From assembly GCF_964204645.1 (NCBI RefSeq), contig NC_134030.1, positions 14,786,447 through 14,850,446 of the forward strand: 64,000 nt of DNA, written 5' to 3'. This stretch comes from Tubulanus polymorphus (Eukaryota > Nemertea > Palaeonemertea > Tubulaniformes > Tubulanidae). The first letter of the stretch is position 1, and each line of letters begins with the position of its first letter. The position numbers were made by a program, and so were the translations under genes. The notes beneath the pieces are model-generated. The model did no database searches and had not been told where the DNA came from. It saw only the letters and a list, made by a program, of their open reading frames with translations. Positions 1-9,704 of the stretch are shown in pieces.

Positions 1-1496
1 ATCACATCATCAACTTATATTGTGCCTTAAAACCCTAACAGCCGAAATAATTGAAATGCACACACGATTTCTAACATTAGAAATTGAGAGAGTGGCCATG
101 TTTGTCTTCTGCTGCTTCGCGTAAATACCGCGCAGTGGCGCAACTGCGCGGAGTGGGGCCGATACATCCAGTGTATGGACTAGTCGCCTGCAGCAATTTT
201 AGGGTTAAAGTGATAAGCTAAGGAATTCCTTTCTATTTAAGGTCAAAATTTTGCTAAGGAAGTTTTATACATGCCAGGCCAGGGCCTTACAAGTGTCACG
301 GTGACTTTTGTACCACAGCTTCACAACGTGGTACACGGTCAACAGTGACCCACATTTTCATAAAGAATGTTCATGATTCCCATGCGTCGACTATCACAAA
401 ACCTTCAAATTACTTCAGCTACTTTGCACCTCCAATCATCATCTATTTAGGACTATTTTGTTACTTTGTTTCATTCATCACCTAACAGCAGCAATCTAAT
501 AGCGCAGCGCTAGTACATTTGTATATACGCGCATCAGCAGTCAGCCATGTGTGAATATTGGTTACAATATATGGCTCTGTGTGTTAGTAATCACCCGAGT
601 GAGTCTATCTATAGCAGTGACACGGCGATGATAGAATACACAGCACTCTCACACATCAGCAGGCATAGTGGGCCTCATACATCGTCAATTAAGACAAACT
701 AATAGACAAATCAGTGAATTAAAATCTGATGAAGGACCTCGGCTTATTGGGCGAAGCATTAAGATATCCATGTATTTTAGGTTAAAATACTGCCCTCGGC
801 TTATCGGCCGAGTCGGCTTAATGGCTGGAAAATACAGTATATGAATTATGCTTATTAGGTCACGTGATGCTTGTAATTAGTATGAAAATTAATTTTTTAT
901 CACCAAAATGTTTGGCCATTACGTTGCCCTCTGTGGGTACAGTACCCCTTTCATAACAGTTACGGTATCTTTATATCACACAAAATCTCGATATCTGGCT
1001 CATTACAGTGGCTGGGTATGGCTAGTACTGAAAGGATTAAATTGACATCTGAATTCATTAACACTTGTTATACTGCACTGTTGCTGACTTCTTTATATTC
1101 ATGATAACTAACAGTACCTGTCCTGAGCTAGACCTGGTGTTTGACCCCCACAAGGGTTTACCCTTTTTGGGTACAGATTTTAATCTATATTTGTATTTAT
1201 CAAAATAGTTATGCTCTTGTTGCACCATATATATGATATCACCAGTCATACCCATACACCATCTAGCCATATTGGCTGTCATTAACGTTGTATCAGATGT
1301 GCTACCGAGGGCGCTGAAGGGTTGAGTTGAACATGATGTTAGGTCGCTGAAGTTTCAACTGTGGCCACAAGGGGGTCTTTTGGAAATCAACAGGGGCCAT
1401 TTACTCAAAAGTTCATTGAAGTTAACCAGTGGATAGTTTATATAGTGACAATTGAGTGTTCATTGTTACTTGGTAAAGAATACTTTATTTTTGTAG
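1..1496. other. Upstream intron/intergenic DNA of the cyclophilin-like gene
   Basis: I see no convincing coding exon here. The sequence is ordinary mixed-composition animal DNA. If the exon at 1497 belongs to a cyclophilin G-like gene, most of this stretch should be intron, because the peptidyl-prolyl isomerase domain would be encoded further left, outside the window. That is inference. Confidence 0.4.
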
Positions 1497-1716
1497 TAAT
1501 GATGATGAAGAGCACACGCAAATGACGTCAGATAAAATTGAAATTCGAGCAGATGAAATTCCGGATGTACCAAAACAGAATTTTCTTTATCGAGGCAGTC
1601 CTGCTAAAATGGAGTTAACAAAAGTCAAAAGAAGTAACAGACGTCGAAGTCCTACTTATCACTCACGCAACTTTGTTTCACAGTCAGGTCGTAAAGTGAA
1701 AGGTCGCGGCAATATG
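1497..1716 (+). CDS. PPIG: Exon of a cyclophilin G-like (SR-cyclophilin) gene
   Basis: This exon follows a TTTTTGTAG acceptor and ends at an ATG|GTGAGT donor. It encodes a basic stretch with the short motifs RADEIPDVPKQNF and SGRKVKGRG. These match my recollection of the region just after the cyclophilin domain in vertebrate PPIG, where a similar R/K-E-E-I-P-x-x-P motif is followed by SGRKxKGRG. The exon ends in phase 0 and the next candidate exon at 5097 starts in phase 0. The isomerase domain itself is not in the window. PPIG-type proteins are nuclear, bind the phosphorylated C-terminal domain of RNA polymerase II and act with splicing factors; that role is carried over from the family. NKTR is the main alternative. 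Confidence 0.72.
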
Positions 1717-2700
1717 GTGAGTACAATGCATACATCGTTTCAGTACATCCAAATTAGCATTTTAGTATTCTACGCTGCTTAACATGCCTAAGAAGATCAT
1801 GTTAGTACCTAATGCAGTTGCTAAGATAGTAATGTTGCAATTCGAGAATTTTGGGAAAACCCAGTATGAATCGACATGGAGCTAACAGATTTGTTTTATA
1901 GAGTTAAGTATTTCTCACTACAGTCAAGCTTTTTGAAAACTTTTTTGCTGTTTTATTGATTGAAATGGCTGTTAGGTGTAGTAAAAACTAACTGAGATAA
2001 GAGACGTCTTTGCATATTTTTTTCCAATGATAGTCAGTTTACATGTTCGCTGCCACCTTGCAGTTAAGGTCCGGTCACTATTGCCAACACTTTTTTATAA
2101 CACCATTTTATTGGTTCGAAGAATGAGAAACTAAGCTATCGTCAAGTTTCAGTCATGAAGTCACGTGACAGGATCGGAAGATTTTTTTTTCAGATTGAGT
2201 GATACACATACATAATTCACTTGTCTTAAGAATATTATAATTATCATGATAGATATATTCAAATACTCAGAATAATATCATTTTCTAAAATCATGCGTAA
2301 TGAATGCCGATTTAGCGGTTGATTAAAACAAATCATTACATCTACTCGCGCATAAATACACCATCAATGCTGTGCCTGTTAAAGCGCCTGTACCCATACG
2401 TACAGCCATACACACGTTGATGCCGACACCGGCTTCCACTTCAAAAGTTAAGAACAAAATATTAGAAATATTTGTGATCCGATTTACACCAAATAAACCT
2501 TTAAAGTAAGGTATTTAGCATCGGATATTGTGCCGAAAATTCTAGATTGATACACTTCATAGTTTTTCAAGGAAGCGCATTTTTAGTGTAAACCAATTAT
2601 GTTGATTGACAGGCAGGCTCAGCTGCGCGCCTCATTTTATCGATGACGTCAGATGTAAACAATAACATTACCACGTGCACAATGCAAATGGAAAACAAAT
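1717..2700. other. Intron, left part
   Basis: This is non-coding DNA between two exons of the cyclophilin-like gene. Apart from a gradual rise in AT content toward the Polinton-like fragment I see no gene or clear repeat. Confidence 0.4.
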
Positions 2701-3007
2701 TGAATTTTTTTTAAACAAACTTCTCTGATGGAATATCAATTTCTTTTCATGAGTTGCCTTTCTTTTATGTGATTTATAATTTGTTATTCGAATCTTATTA
2801 AAATTTAAAGTATTCTCTTTTTGAAAAGAAAATATTAGATTTTGAAAAAAAATAAAATAGAAATAATGGTTAGTTGAAGTTATGTAATTTTTATTATATT
2901 TTATTTGAATTCTATCTAATATCTTCTTTGAAAAGAAATATTAGAATATGATTTTAATATCTCACTACTTTTGTCTATGTATAGGAGCAGTTACTATAAC
3001 TATCCAG

Positions 3008-3939
3008 TCATTTCGGATCCTCGATATTAAATTCCTCAAACTGAAAATTAACTTCAACGTATTGTTCATTATTTGGATCATTGTTCCATAATTCAATAAA
3101 TTTCTTTGCTTTATCTAACTGATCTAAATATAATTTCATATCTAGTTTGTTAGACTTAATTATATTTTCTTTCTGTTCTAGTAGTCTTAGATTCTTCAAA
3201 TTCCAAATTAACTTCTGATTGTATTCATCATTCATGTTAAATTTCGATGTTGGTAAAATATGATCTATATGAAAATATTCACCACGATTATTCATATTCA
3301 TTTTATCATCGAACTGATATAAAATCCATGATTTAAAAAATTTATCTGAACAATCCAATAAATTTGTAAGTGAAACTGAGTGATTATCTTTACTGAATAA
3401 CGTGATAAGACTACGCAATAAATCTCGAGGGACGAATGAAATATGAGTCCCACAATCACAAGTTCGAAAAAGGTTTTGAAATATCGAAACTATAAAGAAT
3501 TTATTAAAAACTCGAATTTTCGGTTTTATCCTAAAAACCTTTCTCAAGAGTGACTAAAATTATGAAATTTCACAGTATATTTACCAGTAAGAACGACACA
3601 CACTATTGCACATGAAAACTAGGTAATATTAACCAGAGAGGAAATGTATAGGGATAATAAACTGTTGTCCCTATACATTTCCTCTGTTATTATACACTTT
3701 AACATGTTCTGGATTATTTGCCCGAAATTTTTTCATATGTTCTGGGTTATTTTTATAATATTGTTTATTATATAGTTTAATTACAAGTTTTACAAATATT
3801 TCGTAAACCATCTTTGTAAAACTTATGTTTATAATATTCTGAAGATTGTTTACTTAATTCACATTTTGAACATATTTTATAGTATATATTAACAACAATT
3901 ATTATTGTTTATATTTATAGTTTGTGATTGTTCCTCCAT
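3008..3939 (-). pseudogene. HNH endonuclease pseudogene with zinc-ribbon N-terminus
   Basis: The gene starts at an ATG in the AATAAATGG context. A frameshift or stop interrupts it almost at once. A four-cysteine zinc-ribbon segment follows (CSKC, then CKTC about 24 residues later). A later open stretch (3008-3547) contains FHIDHILPTSKF, NLKNLRLLEQKEN and KSNK, which together form a typical HNH nuclease motif: the paired histidines and aspartate, then the N-L-x-N-L-R helix. Proteins of this kind are common in DNA viruses and phages as free-standing or intron-borne endonucleases. A perfect 18-bp hairpin lies in the middle of the gene. Several stops separate the zinc-ribbon part from the nuclease part, so this copy is dead. 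No equivalent gene was found in the main element. Confidence 0.7.
3637..3685. repeat. Short perfect hairpin
   Basis: Two 18-bp perfect inverted arms (3637-3654 and 3668-3685) are separated by a 13-base loop. The hairpin lies inside the HNH pseudogene, between its zinc-ribbon part and its nuclease part. It could be a late small insertion or a structure left by rearrangement. Confidence 0.75.
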
Positions 3940-4089
3940 TTATTATAGATATTTTTATTAAAATTGATTTTCATATTTACTCGTAAATTACTCGTTACTT
4001 TTTAGTTGTCCATTTATTTCACTTTTCATATTAAAAAATCTAAATTGTTTTATTCACACTTTAGTCACACTTTTACTATTAAAATTGGT

Positions 4090-4290
4090 TACTGAATGAT
4101 TGATTACATGTATCGCATTTATATATTTCTTTTACATTCTTTAATTCTTCTTATTTAGTGTGTAATATATCATCTATTCTAATTTCAATTTATTCTCTAA
4201 GTGAGATTTAGTTCTATTATGTCTTGCTTTTTGAGATTTATCTATATTGATTTTACATGTTGGACTGTAGTACTTCTTATTTGCTTCCAT
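4090..4290 (-). pseudogene. Remnant of the N-terminal zinc-finger part of a Polinton polymerase gene
   Basis: Starting at an ATG, the minus strand reads MEANKKYYSPTCKI and continues as a close homologue of the start of the gene at 31721. The second zinc-finger motif (CDTCNQSFS) appears after an in-frame stop. The first cysteine of the first finger has become serine. It is a decayed copy of the first roughly 65 codons; the rest of the polymerase is absent and the HNH pseudogene follows in the same orientation. Confidence 0.72.
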
Positions 4291-4435
4291 TTTGATATCA
4301 AATTTTTTATTAAAATTGATTTTTGAAGTTATTCATATATAAAATTTTCATTTATATATGTTATTCATTTATATGTTATTCATATATATGGAATTATTAG
4401 AGTAATTGTATATATAAGGGTTCAGATCAGAGGTT

Positions 4436-4515
4436 GAAGGGGCGAGTGAGTAAAAAATGAAAAATAAATTGGAGCGTGCGAGAATTTTTTTTTAAAATTT
4501 TTTACTCGCCCCCAT
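4436..4515. repeat. Imperfect inverted repeat
   Basis: GGGCGAGTGAGTAAAAAAT near 4440 is mirrored by ATTTTTTACTCGCCC near 4497, with an A/T-rich loop. It lies just outside fragment B, toward the next exon. It may mark the edge of an insertion, but no target duplication was recognised. Confidence 0.5.
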
Positions 4516-5096
4516 TTTTCATTTTTTATATCAATTACGAATATCCGTTCCTGAATTTCAACCACAGACAGGTTACTGACGGGGTAGGCTCGTATACAAC
4601 TGCTCGGAATGGCTCTTAGCTCTATACTATGCATTGTTCATGGTACGCACAGATCGGGAAGATCAGGGTTTTTCCCTGCAGGAATTTGAAACTATCTTAT
4701 TGTCACCTGTTTCTTTTCTATCCATTTAATCAACAATAACACTGTTATAACATGTAACTCTCAACGTTTATCATGAGAATTTCTCCATACCCTTGCTGCC
4801 ACCTCGACAATCTAGGGGTATTTGTGGCATCACACTAGTTCATACTCATTGCAAAGGTGTACTCCATGATATGTTCTTTGATTGAGACGAGATTCAACGT
4901 CTTTAGCTTTTCTATATACATTGACCAGGTGTCAGGGCAATAGACCCTGAGATGGTTAAGCAGCGGTGCTGAATAATGCTTTTGTCAGATTGTCAAGTAT
5001 TCCAGTACCACTTGCATAGTTGGTGATGTCCCTGACCTGATACCATACTGTATATTTACAATATCTGATACAATTTCAAATTTTATTTTTAATCAG
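4516..5096. other. Intron, right part
   Basis: This is ordinary non-coding sequence leading to the acceptor before 5097. No gene or repeat was recognised. Confidence 0.4.
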
Positions 5097-5299
5097 AGAT
5101 TTCATACTCCTACTCGTTCGGTGAGTCGGGAACGAAGTATGACGCCACCTCATTGGAAACAAGAACTGCAGAAAGTTCATCCATTATCTGAGGAGCAACC
5201 AATAATGAAAGACCGTTGGATAAAAGGAGATAAATTGAACGTACATAAAGAAAAGTCGAGAAAAATGAGAGAGAATCGTCACAAAGAATATCGTAGAAG
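5097..5299 (+). CDS. PPIG: Exon of a cyclophilin G-like gene
   Basis: The exon follows a TTTTTAATCAG acceptor and ends at AAG|GTATTT. It begins RFHTPTRSVSRERSM and contains TPPHWKQEL and RWIKGDK, a run of motifs I recognise from cyclophilin G, where R-x-R-T-P-S-R-S-R-S precedes TPPHW and RWIKGDK. The exon joins the preceding one in phase 0 and ends with two bases of an arginine codon, which the single A at 16280 completes. The gene therefore spans at least 15 kb here, and the next intron (about 11 kb) is full of transposons. Confidence 0.78.
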
Positions 5300-7455
5300 G
5301 TATTTAATTCATACTGTATGACAAAATTTAAGGAAAGTCATTCCTGTGACTTCACACAGGTTGTTCCAGTATGCGCTTTGGTAAAAAATATATTGAGTAG
5401 AAATAACTACAAAGCAAGGCTAAAGAGTTTTCAGCAGCCTGAATCAAAGAAAATTGCTGCTATTTCTACACTGCAGGGAAAAATATGCAAAATGTGTGCA
5501 CGGATATATTGAAATCTAATAAACACATTCAGTTTTTAACCATTAAATACATGCGTGAATTGTAAATTGCTTGTAATACAATAAATAAGAAATACAATCG
5601 GGGTTGCACTTAAAAATCCAGGTTTTTCAAAAACCACAAATTCTCTAGAATTGTCTTATCAGCTGCTGGGTTTCTGTGAAAAACATGGAATTGCAGATTT
5701 GGGCACCCAAATGGAGCTCCATCTAGGGTACCATCATATGTATTAAACCAGGGTGTTTTGATATCAAATATTGACGCCGATAAACCTGGACCTATTTTTA
5801 TCAATTGATATAGAAGAGCCGGCTAAAAAATTGCTTTAAATGCTGAGATATTGGTAATTTAAGTTTTGAAGTGGGCCGCTGGATCATGCGCATGGACACA
5901 TGAAAAAATATTTTTCACATCACCAATCAAGGGTAGCTAGGCCTATGAAAGTAATGTTTCAGCTTACTGTCACCTCAAGTCAACAGTTGTTAGGTTTTTT
6001 ATGCCCCCAGCTCAACTTAAGTTCAGAGGGGGCATATAGATTTACCCCAGTCTGAATACGCTGCCGCCACAAGTGACGTTAACAGCCTAGAGGCCACAAT
6101 TGTTGAGCGATTGTTTTCAAACTTCGTTTACAATTAGGATATAACTTGGGCCAGAACTCTATGTAAAATTGGGTAGATTAAATTCAAATTATGGCTACCA
6201 GGGGGCCAACCTAAAAAACAACGTTGACAGCCTAGAGGCCACATTTGTTGACCGATTCAAATTATGGCCATCAGGGCCTAGAGGCTGCAACTGTTGATCA
6301 ATTTTCGGCTCGAGTTAGCCTATGTCAACGGTCTGGCCGATCGATAATCATTTGTATGCTTAATACACTACGCTTGAAGCTATTTTTAGCATTGGTTGAC
6401 GTCTATGACGTCATGCCAATGCTAGTAAAATGGATCAAAAATACTAGTACGAAAAAATAGCGCCGACTCTTCTCATTTTCATAGTAACTTCAAATTGTCA
6501 CTCTGTTCACGTAAAACATAAGAAACAGCTGAAAATGACTAAAAAAAATGTGTCAATTATTCCCCACAACGTAGCGTCGCCAGATTTCTGATTTAATGGT
6601 CCAAAAAATTATTCGATCGCATTTTTCTTGTTCATTATCTGGTAGATGAGAGTGGGTTAAACAATCGCGTAGCGATATGTCCGCGTTGACATTGGCAGTA
6701 AAGAATGGGGAACAGCCTCTTCTGAATAGAAAAACATAAAATTATTTACCTCCGGTTTATAAGTATCACAGTGTTTGGATATCACTGTTATTCCAACTAT
6801 CAGTATCAATGGGATTATTTGGGATTCATTCTCAGCGTCAGAATACGTATTTCTAGAGCAGTGGAACGGCAGACTACTCGTGACTGAAACCCGTATGTGA
6901 TTGTGCGGGAACGCCTTTACTAAAGTTAAAACCATTTCATGATGACACGAAACATCAAACGGTAAACAGTAGGCTAGCACCATGATACGATATCACCACT
7001 AAAGATCAGAGATGCTAGTTTTCCGGAAATATCCGGAATTCCGGAAATTTAGGATCGCCGATGTCAATTCCGGAAATTTGGTGAGAATTCCTCGCTGCGA
7101 CCAGTAATGGCACGGACCGTAAAAGCATTCGTTTGTTTGTACTCGTCGTCGCTTCTGTGTTATTTTATCTTGGTCTCTGTCCGAGGACGTTCTGCTACAA
7201 TGTATATATGTCTGCTTGTTGTGGTATCTGTGCGTGCGTAGGCGGAGCGCCACTGTTGTGACGCCATTTCCAATTAAAAGTCAATTATCTTTACGCGCCG
7301 TTGTACATCGTCCCGCTGACGGCCAACAATGTGAAGATGCACGTGGTAATGATTAAGATAATATTTAATAAATATCATCTTAATTATTACCACGCGCGTG
7401 CTATGTCCTGAGGCACGCAGCTTTGTAACTTTCTTTTTGCGGGACGGTCTGCAAA
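5300..7455. other. Intron with old repeats
   Basis: No coding exon was recognised. A G/C-rich hairpin at about 6000-6038 (ATGCCCCC mirrored by GGGGGCAT) is followed by three diverged copies of a segment containing CAGCCTAGAGGC (near 6080, 6228 and 6288). The pattern looks like an old dispersed-repeat family. The rest is featureless. Confidence 0.45.
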
Positions 7456-7746
7456 ATGAGCACGCACGGAAAGATTGTCAGTCGGGAGTCGGCCGATATA
7501 AAGGCAATTGACAGCGGTATAAAAAATAAATTTAACTGGCAATGGCTAGAGTGTAAGGACAGTAACGGGGACTACTTATCGAACTACATTCGTAAGATAG
7601 ACTTAGCTGGCGTGGGGTACTGCGTCGTTTGTAAAGACCATGTCAAATACGGTAGTGGCGGGAAAAAAGATATTCTTCGTCACCCGGATAGCGCGCGGCA
7701 TAAGAAGGCAGCGAGGGATGTGAAGCACAACGAATGCCTTGGATAG
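7456..7746 (+). pseudogene. BED/hAT-type zinc-finger N-terminus of a transposase
   Basis: A 96-codon ORF contains KFNWQWLECKDSNGDYLSNY, then CVVCKDHVKYGSGGKKDILR and H-x5-H spacing (HPDSARHK). This resembles the zinc-finger N-terminus of hAT-like and related transposon proteins in invertebrates, which bind terminal repeats. The reading frame ends exactly where a SINE-like repeat begins at 7747, so the catalytic part is missing and the copy is truncated. A domesticated single-finger protein is a less likely alternative. Confidence 0.55.
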
Positions 7747-7893
7747 TTCATTTAACCTCAAGACAGTACGGCCTTTGAAGTGTTGCCCGCACACTGTTCG
7801 CAGCCAGCAGGACTTTAACCCACTTGTCACACAGCATTGATAGTGGATTCAACAGCATCACGCCTTATCTCACTGAGCTACCGAGGCCGTTCG
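7747..7893 (-). repeat. tRNA-related SINE arm (inverted partner)
   Basis: This is an imperfect reverse complement of 8004-8147. On the minus strand it contains a tRNA-like A-box region (TAGCTCAGTGAGATAAGGCG) and the position of the B-box, here decayed. A spacer of about 110 bp separates it from the plus-strand partner. Confidence 0.7.
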
Positions 7894-8003
7894 ATTCAAT
7901 TCCAAAAAACTACAGCAGCGACAAATAACCATCGCAATATTGCAATTTACGACAAACAACATATGACGTCTTTGACAAACTCGTCTTGGAACTAATGACG
8001 ACC

Positions 8004-8147
8004 CCTTGGTAGCTCAGTGAGATAAGGCGTGATGCTGTTGAATCCACTATCAATGCTGAGTGACAAGTGGGTTCGAGTCCTGTTGGCTGCGAACAGTGTG
8101 CGGGCAACACTTCAAAGGCCGTACCGTCGTGAGGTTAAATGAACAAT
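8004..8147 (+). repeat. tRNA-related SINE arm
   Basis: It contains GGTAGCTCAGTGAGATAAGG (A-box-like) and GGGTTCGAGTCC (B-box) spaced as in a tRNA-derived SINE head. The acceptor-stem ends do not pair, so it is not a functional tRNA gene. The copy at 7747-7893 is its inverted partner. Confidence 0.72.
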
Positions 8148-8694
8148 CCAATAGGAATAGTCTTGGGAAACCAAGATCCAAACGACGTTTGTAAAGCCAA
8201 ACAAACAAAAAGACAAACAAACCATCATCAGCCGGACTCAGTGACACCAACGCCGGCATCGCTCTCTGCGACGTTTTCAATGCGTACATGCATCAGAGCT
8301 TGGAGCTCTAAGATCAGATGGTCTTGCAATTGCATTCAGAAAAATCGTTCTGGTTTTGTTTTCATTATTCAGTGGGGCCTAACAGTTCATGCGTAAAAAT
8401 GGGTTTTTGTATCCAAATCTTGATTGATATAAATATCTTGGCTGGGTCATGATGGAAAACATAAGAATAAACTAGTTTCGTCTTTTTAACAGAATCGCAT
8501 TAATGATGTTTAACAGTACAAATAGCCTAGGCTAAATCGTTCGGCAGAAAATAAATTCATTTTCAGGAATAAAATCATACTAGACACATAGACATAATGT
8601 ACCAATGCTTCAAGGCCCATGGGCATCTTGTTAGCACTCTCAAACGCAATTTCATTAGCCTGTAATTTCACTACTAATGGACGAATTGAACGGA
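8148..8694. other. Intron sequence between SINE pair and piggyBac element
   Basis: No gene or repeat was recognised here. Confidence 0.35.
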
Positions 8695-8698
8695 TTAA

Positions 8699-9700
8699 CC
8701 CTTACAATACCACATAGTGTCTCTGCTGCTGTACCGGAGGGAATTTAGGGGTTTATAGGGGTATATTTGAAACTTCATAGAATAGTTACCAAGGTATCTG
8801 ACACAGAAAATTTATATAGCATGTTGTTGTTAACTTTTGGGCCAACAATATAGACATAAATAATTTGGATATAAGTGAACTTGAGGTCAAGGTCACATAC
8901 TCCAAAATGGCCACCATGAAAAAAATTCACAAAAAAAGTTTCAGTTAAACTGCTCTGTCTCCCAGCAAAATGCACTGGTCTATTCAATTCCAACTGAAAT
9001 TGTATGCCATATATCCTGACTTTATATACTAAAAATTTCAAAGCAATAGAACAACTAAAAAATTTATTTTTCCACTCTTTTACCAACTTCTCCACCGATA
9101 TGTCGGAAGGTCGGATATAAGGGGTTTCATTGTGGTATAATTTCAGGCCTCAGAAAATTGTTACCTATGTATTTGACACTGATACATTGTATACCATGGT
9201 GCTGGTAACCATTGGGCTTACAAATAAGACGTATTATTTGGATTTATGTGACCTTAAGGATGGCTTGTTTCTTGTTCTTCATTATTGTTATTGGTGTCCG
9301 TTGCCATGACAAGCATATCAACAGGGTCTAAAAAATTGTCACTGATTTCATTTTCATCATCAAAATCATTGCCGGCACTATAAACCTATTTTCTGACTTA
9401 GTCTCATCATCTGAACTGCTGTTGTCATATTCGTTGTCAGTCTCAATTTGTTCACTACCAAATTCCAAGTCACCAGCATCACTGTCAGCATCATATATGA
9501 GATGCTGAACCGTTTCATCCAGCCAAATTGTTTTTTCCTGGCGGTTGCCATCTTGGATTTTATGCACATGGCAGCACCGGCTGATACTGATAGTTATGCC
9601 CTTCTATAAGAAGGGTTAAGTGATACCGTATCACATACAGTACGGGTATGCTAGCTTGCCAATTTGTACCGTATGCCATACGGTAGTGGTATTGTAAGGG
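8699..9700 (-). mobile_element. Defective piggyBac-type DNA transposon
   Basis: The element starts CCCTTACAATACCAC (8699-8713) and ends with the exact reverse complement GTGGTATTGTAAGGG (9686-9700). Both ends are flanked by TTAA (8695-8698 and 9701-9704), the piggyBac target duplication. At 1,002 bp it is too short for a complete transposase, which is usually about 550-600 residues. It keeps only an acidic N-terminal fragment on the minus strand. Its interior also holds two diverged copies of a segment of about 370 bp (near 8750 and 9120). It needs a transposase supplied in trans to move. Confidence 0.85.
9328..9567 (-). pseudogene. N-terminal remnant of a piggyBac transposase
   Basis: This ORF of 79 codons lies inside the piggyBac-type element. 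It is rich in aspartate, glutamate and serine (for example DADSDAGDLEF and SSSDDETKSE), like the acidic N-terminal region of piggyBac transposases ahead of the catalytic DDD domain. No catalytic residues are present. The assignment rests mainly on the enclosing TTAA-flanked element. Confidence 0.5.
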
Positions 9701-9704
9701 TTAA

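Larger units (their letters stand above)
2700..4420 (-). mobile_element. Polinton-like fragment B, inside an intron
   Basis: A strongly AT-rich island of about 1.7 kb lies between two cyclophilin-like exons. Read on the minus strand it holds a degenerate copy of the zinc-finger start of the polymerase gene found intact-looking at 31.7 kb, followed by a broken HNH endonuclease gene. The start of the second gene carries the same AATAAATGG context seen before most genes of the main element at 31-47 kb. Both edges are approximate, since no terminal repeats were found. Confidence 0.7.

Noticed and set aside
8004-8095. tRNA gene
   Set aside because: A-box and B-box are present but the acceptor and anticodon stems do not pair and the sequence continues as a SINE; it also has an inverted partner.
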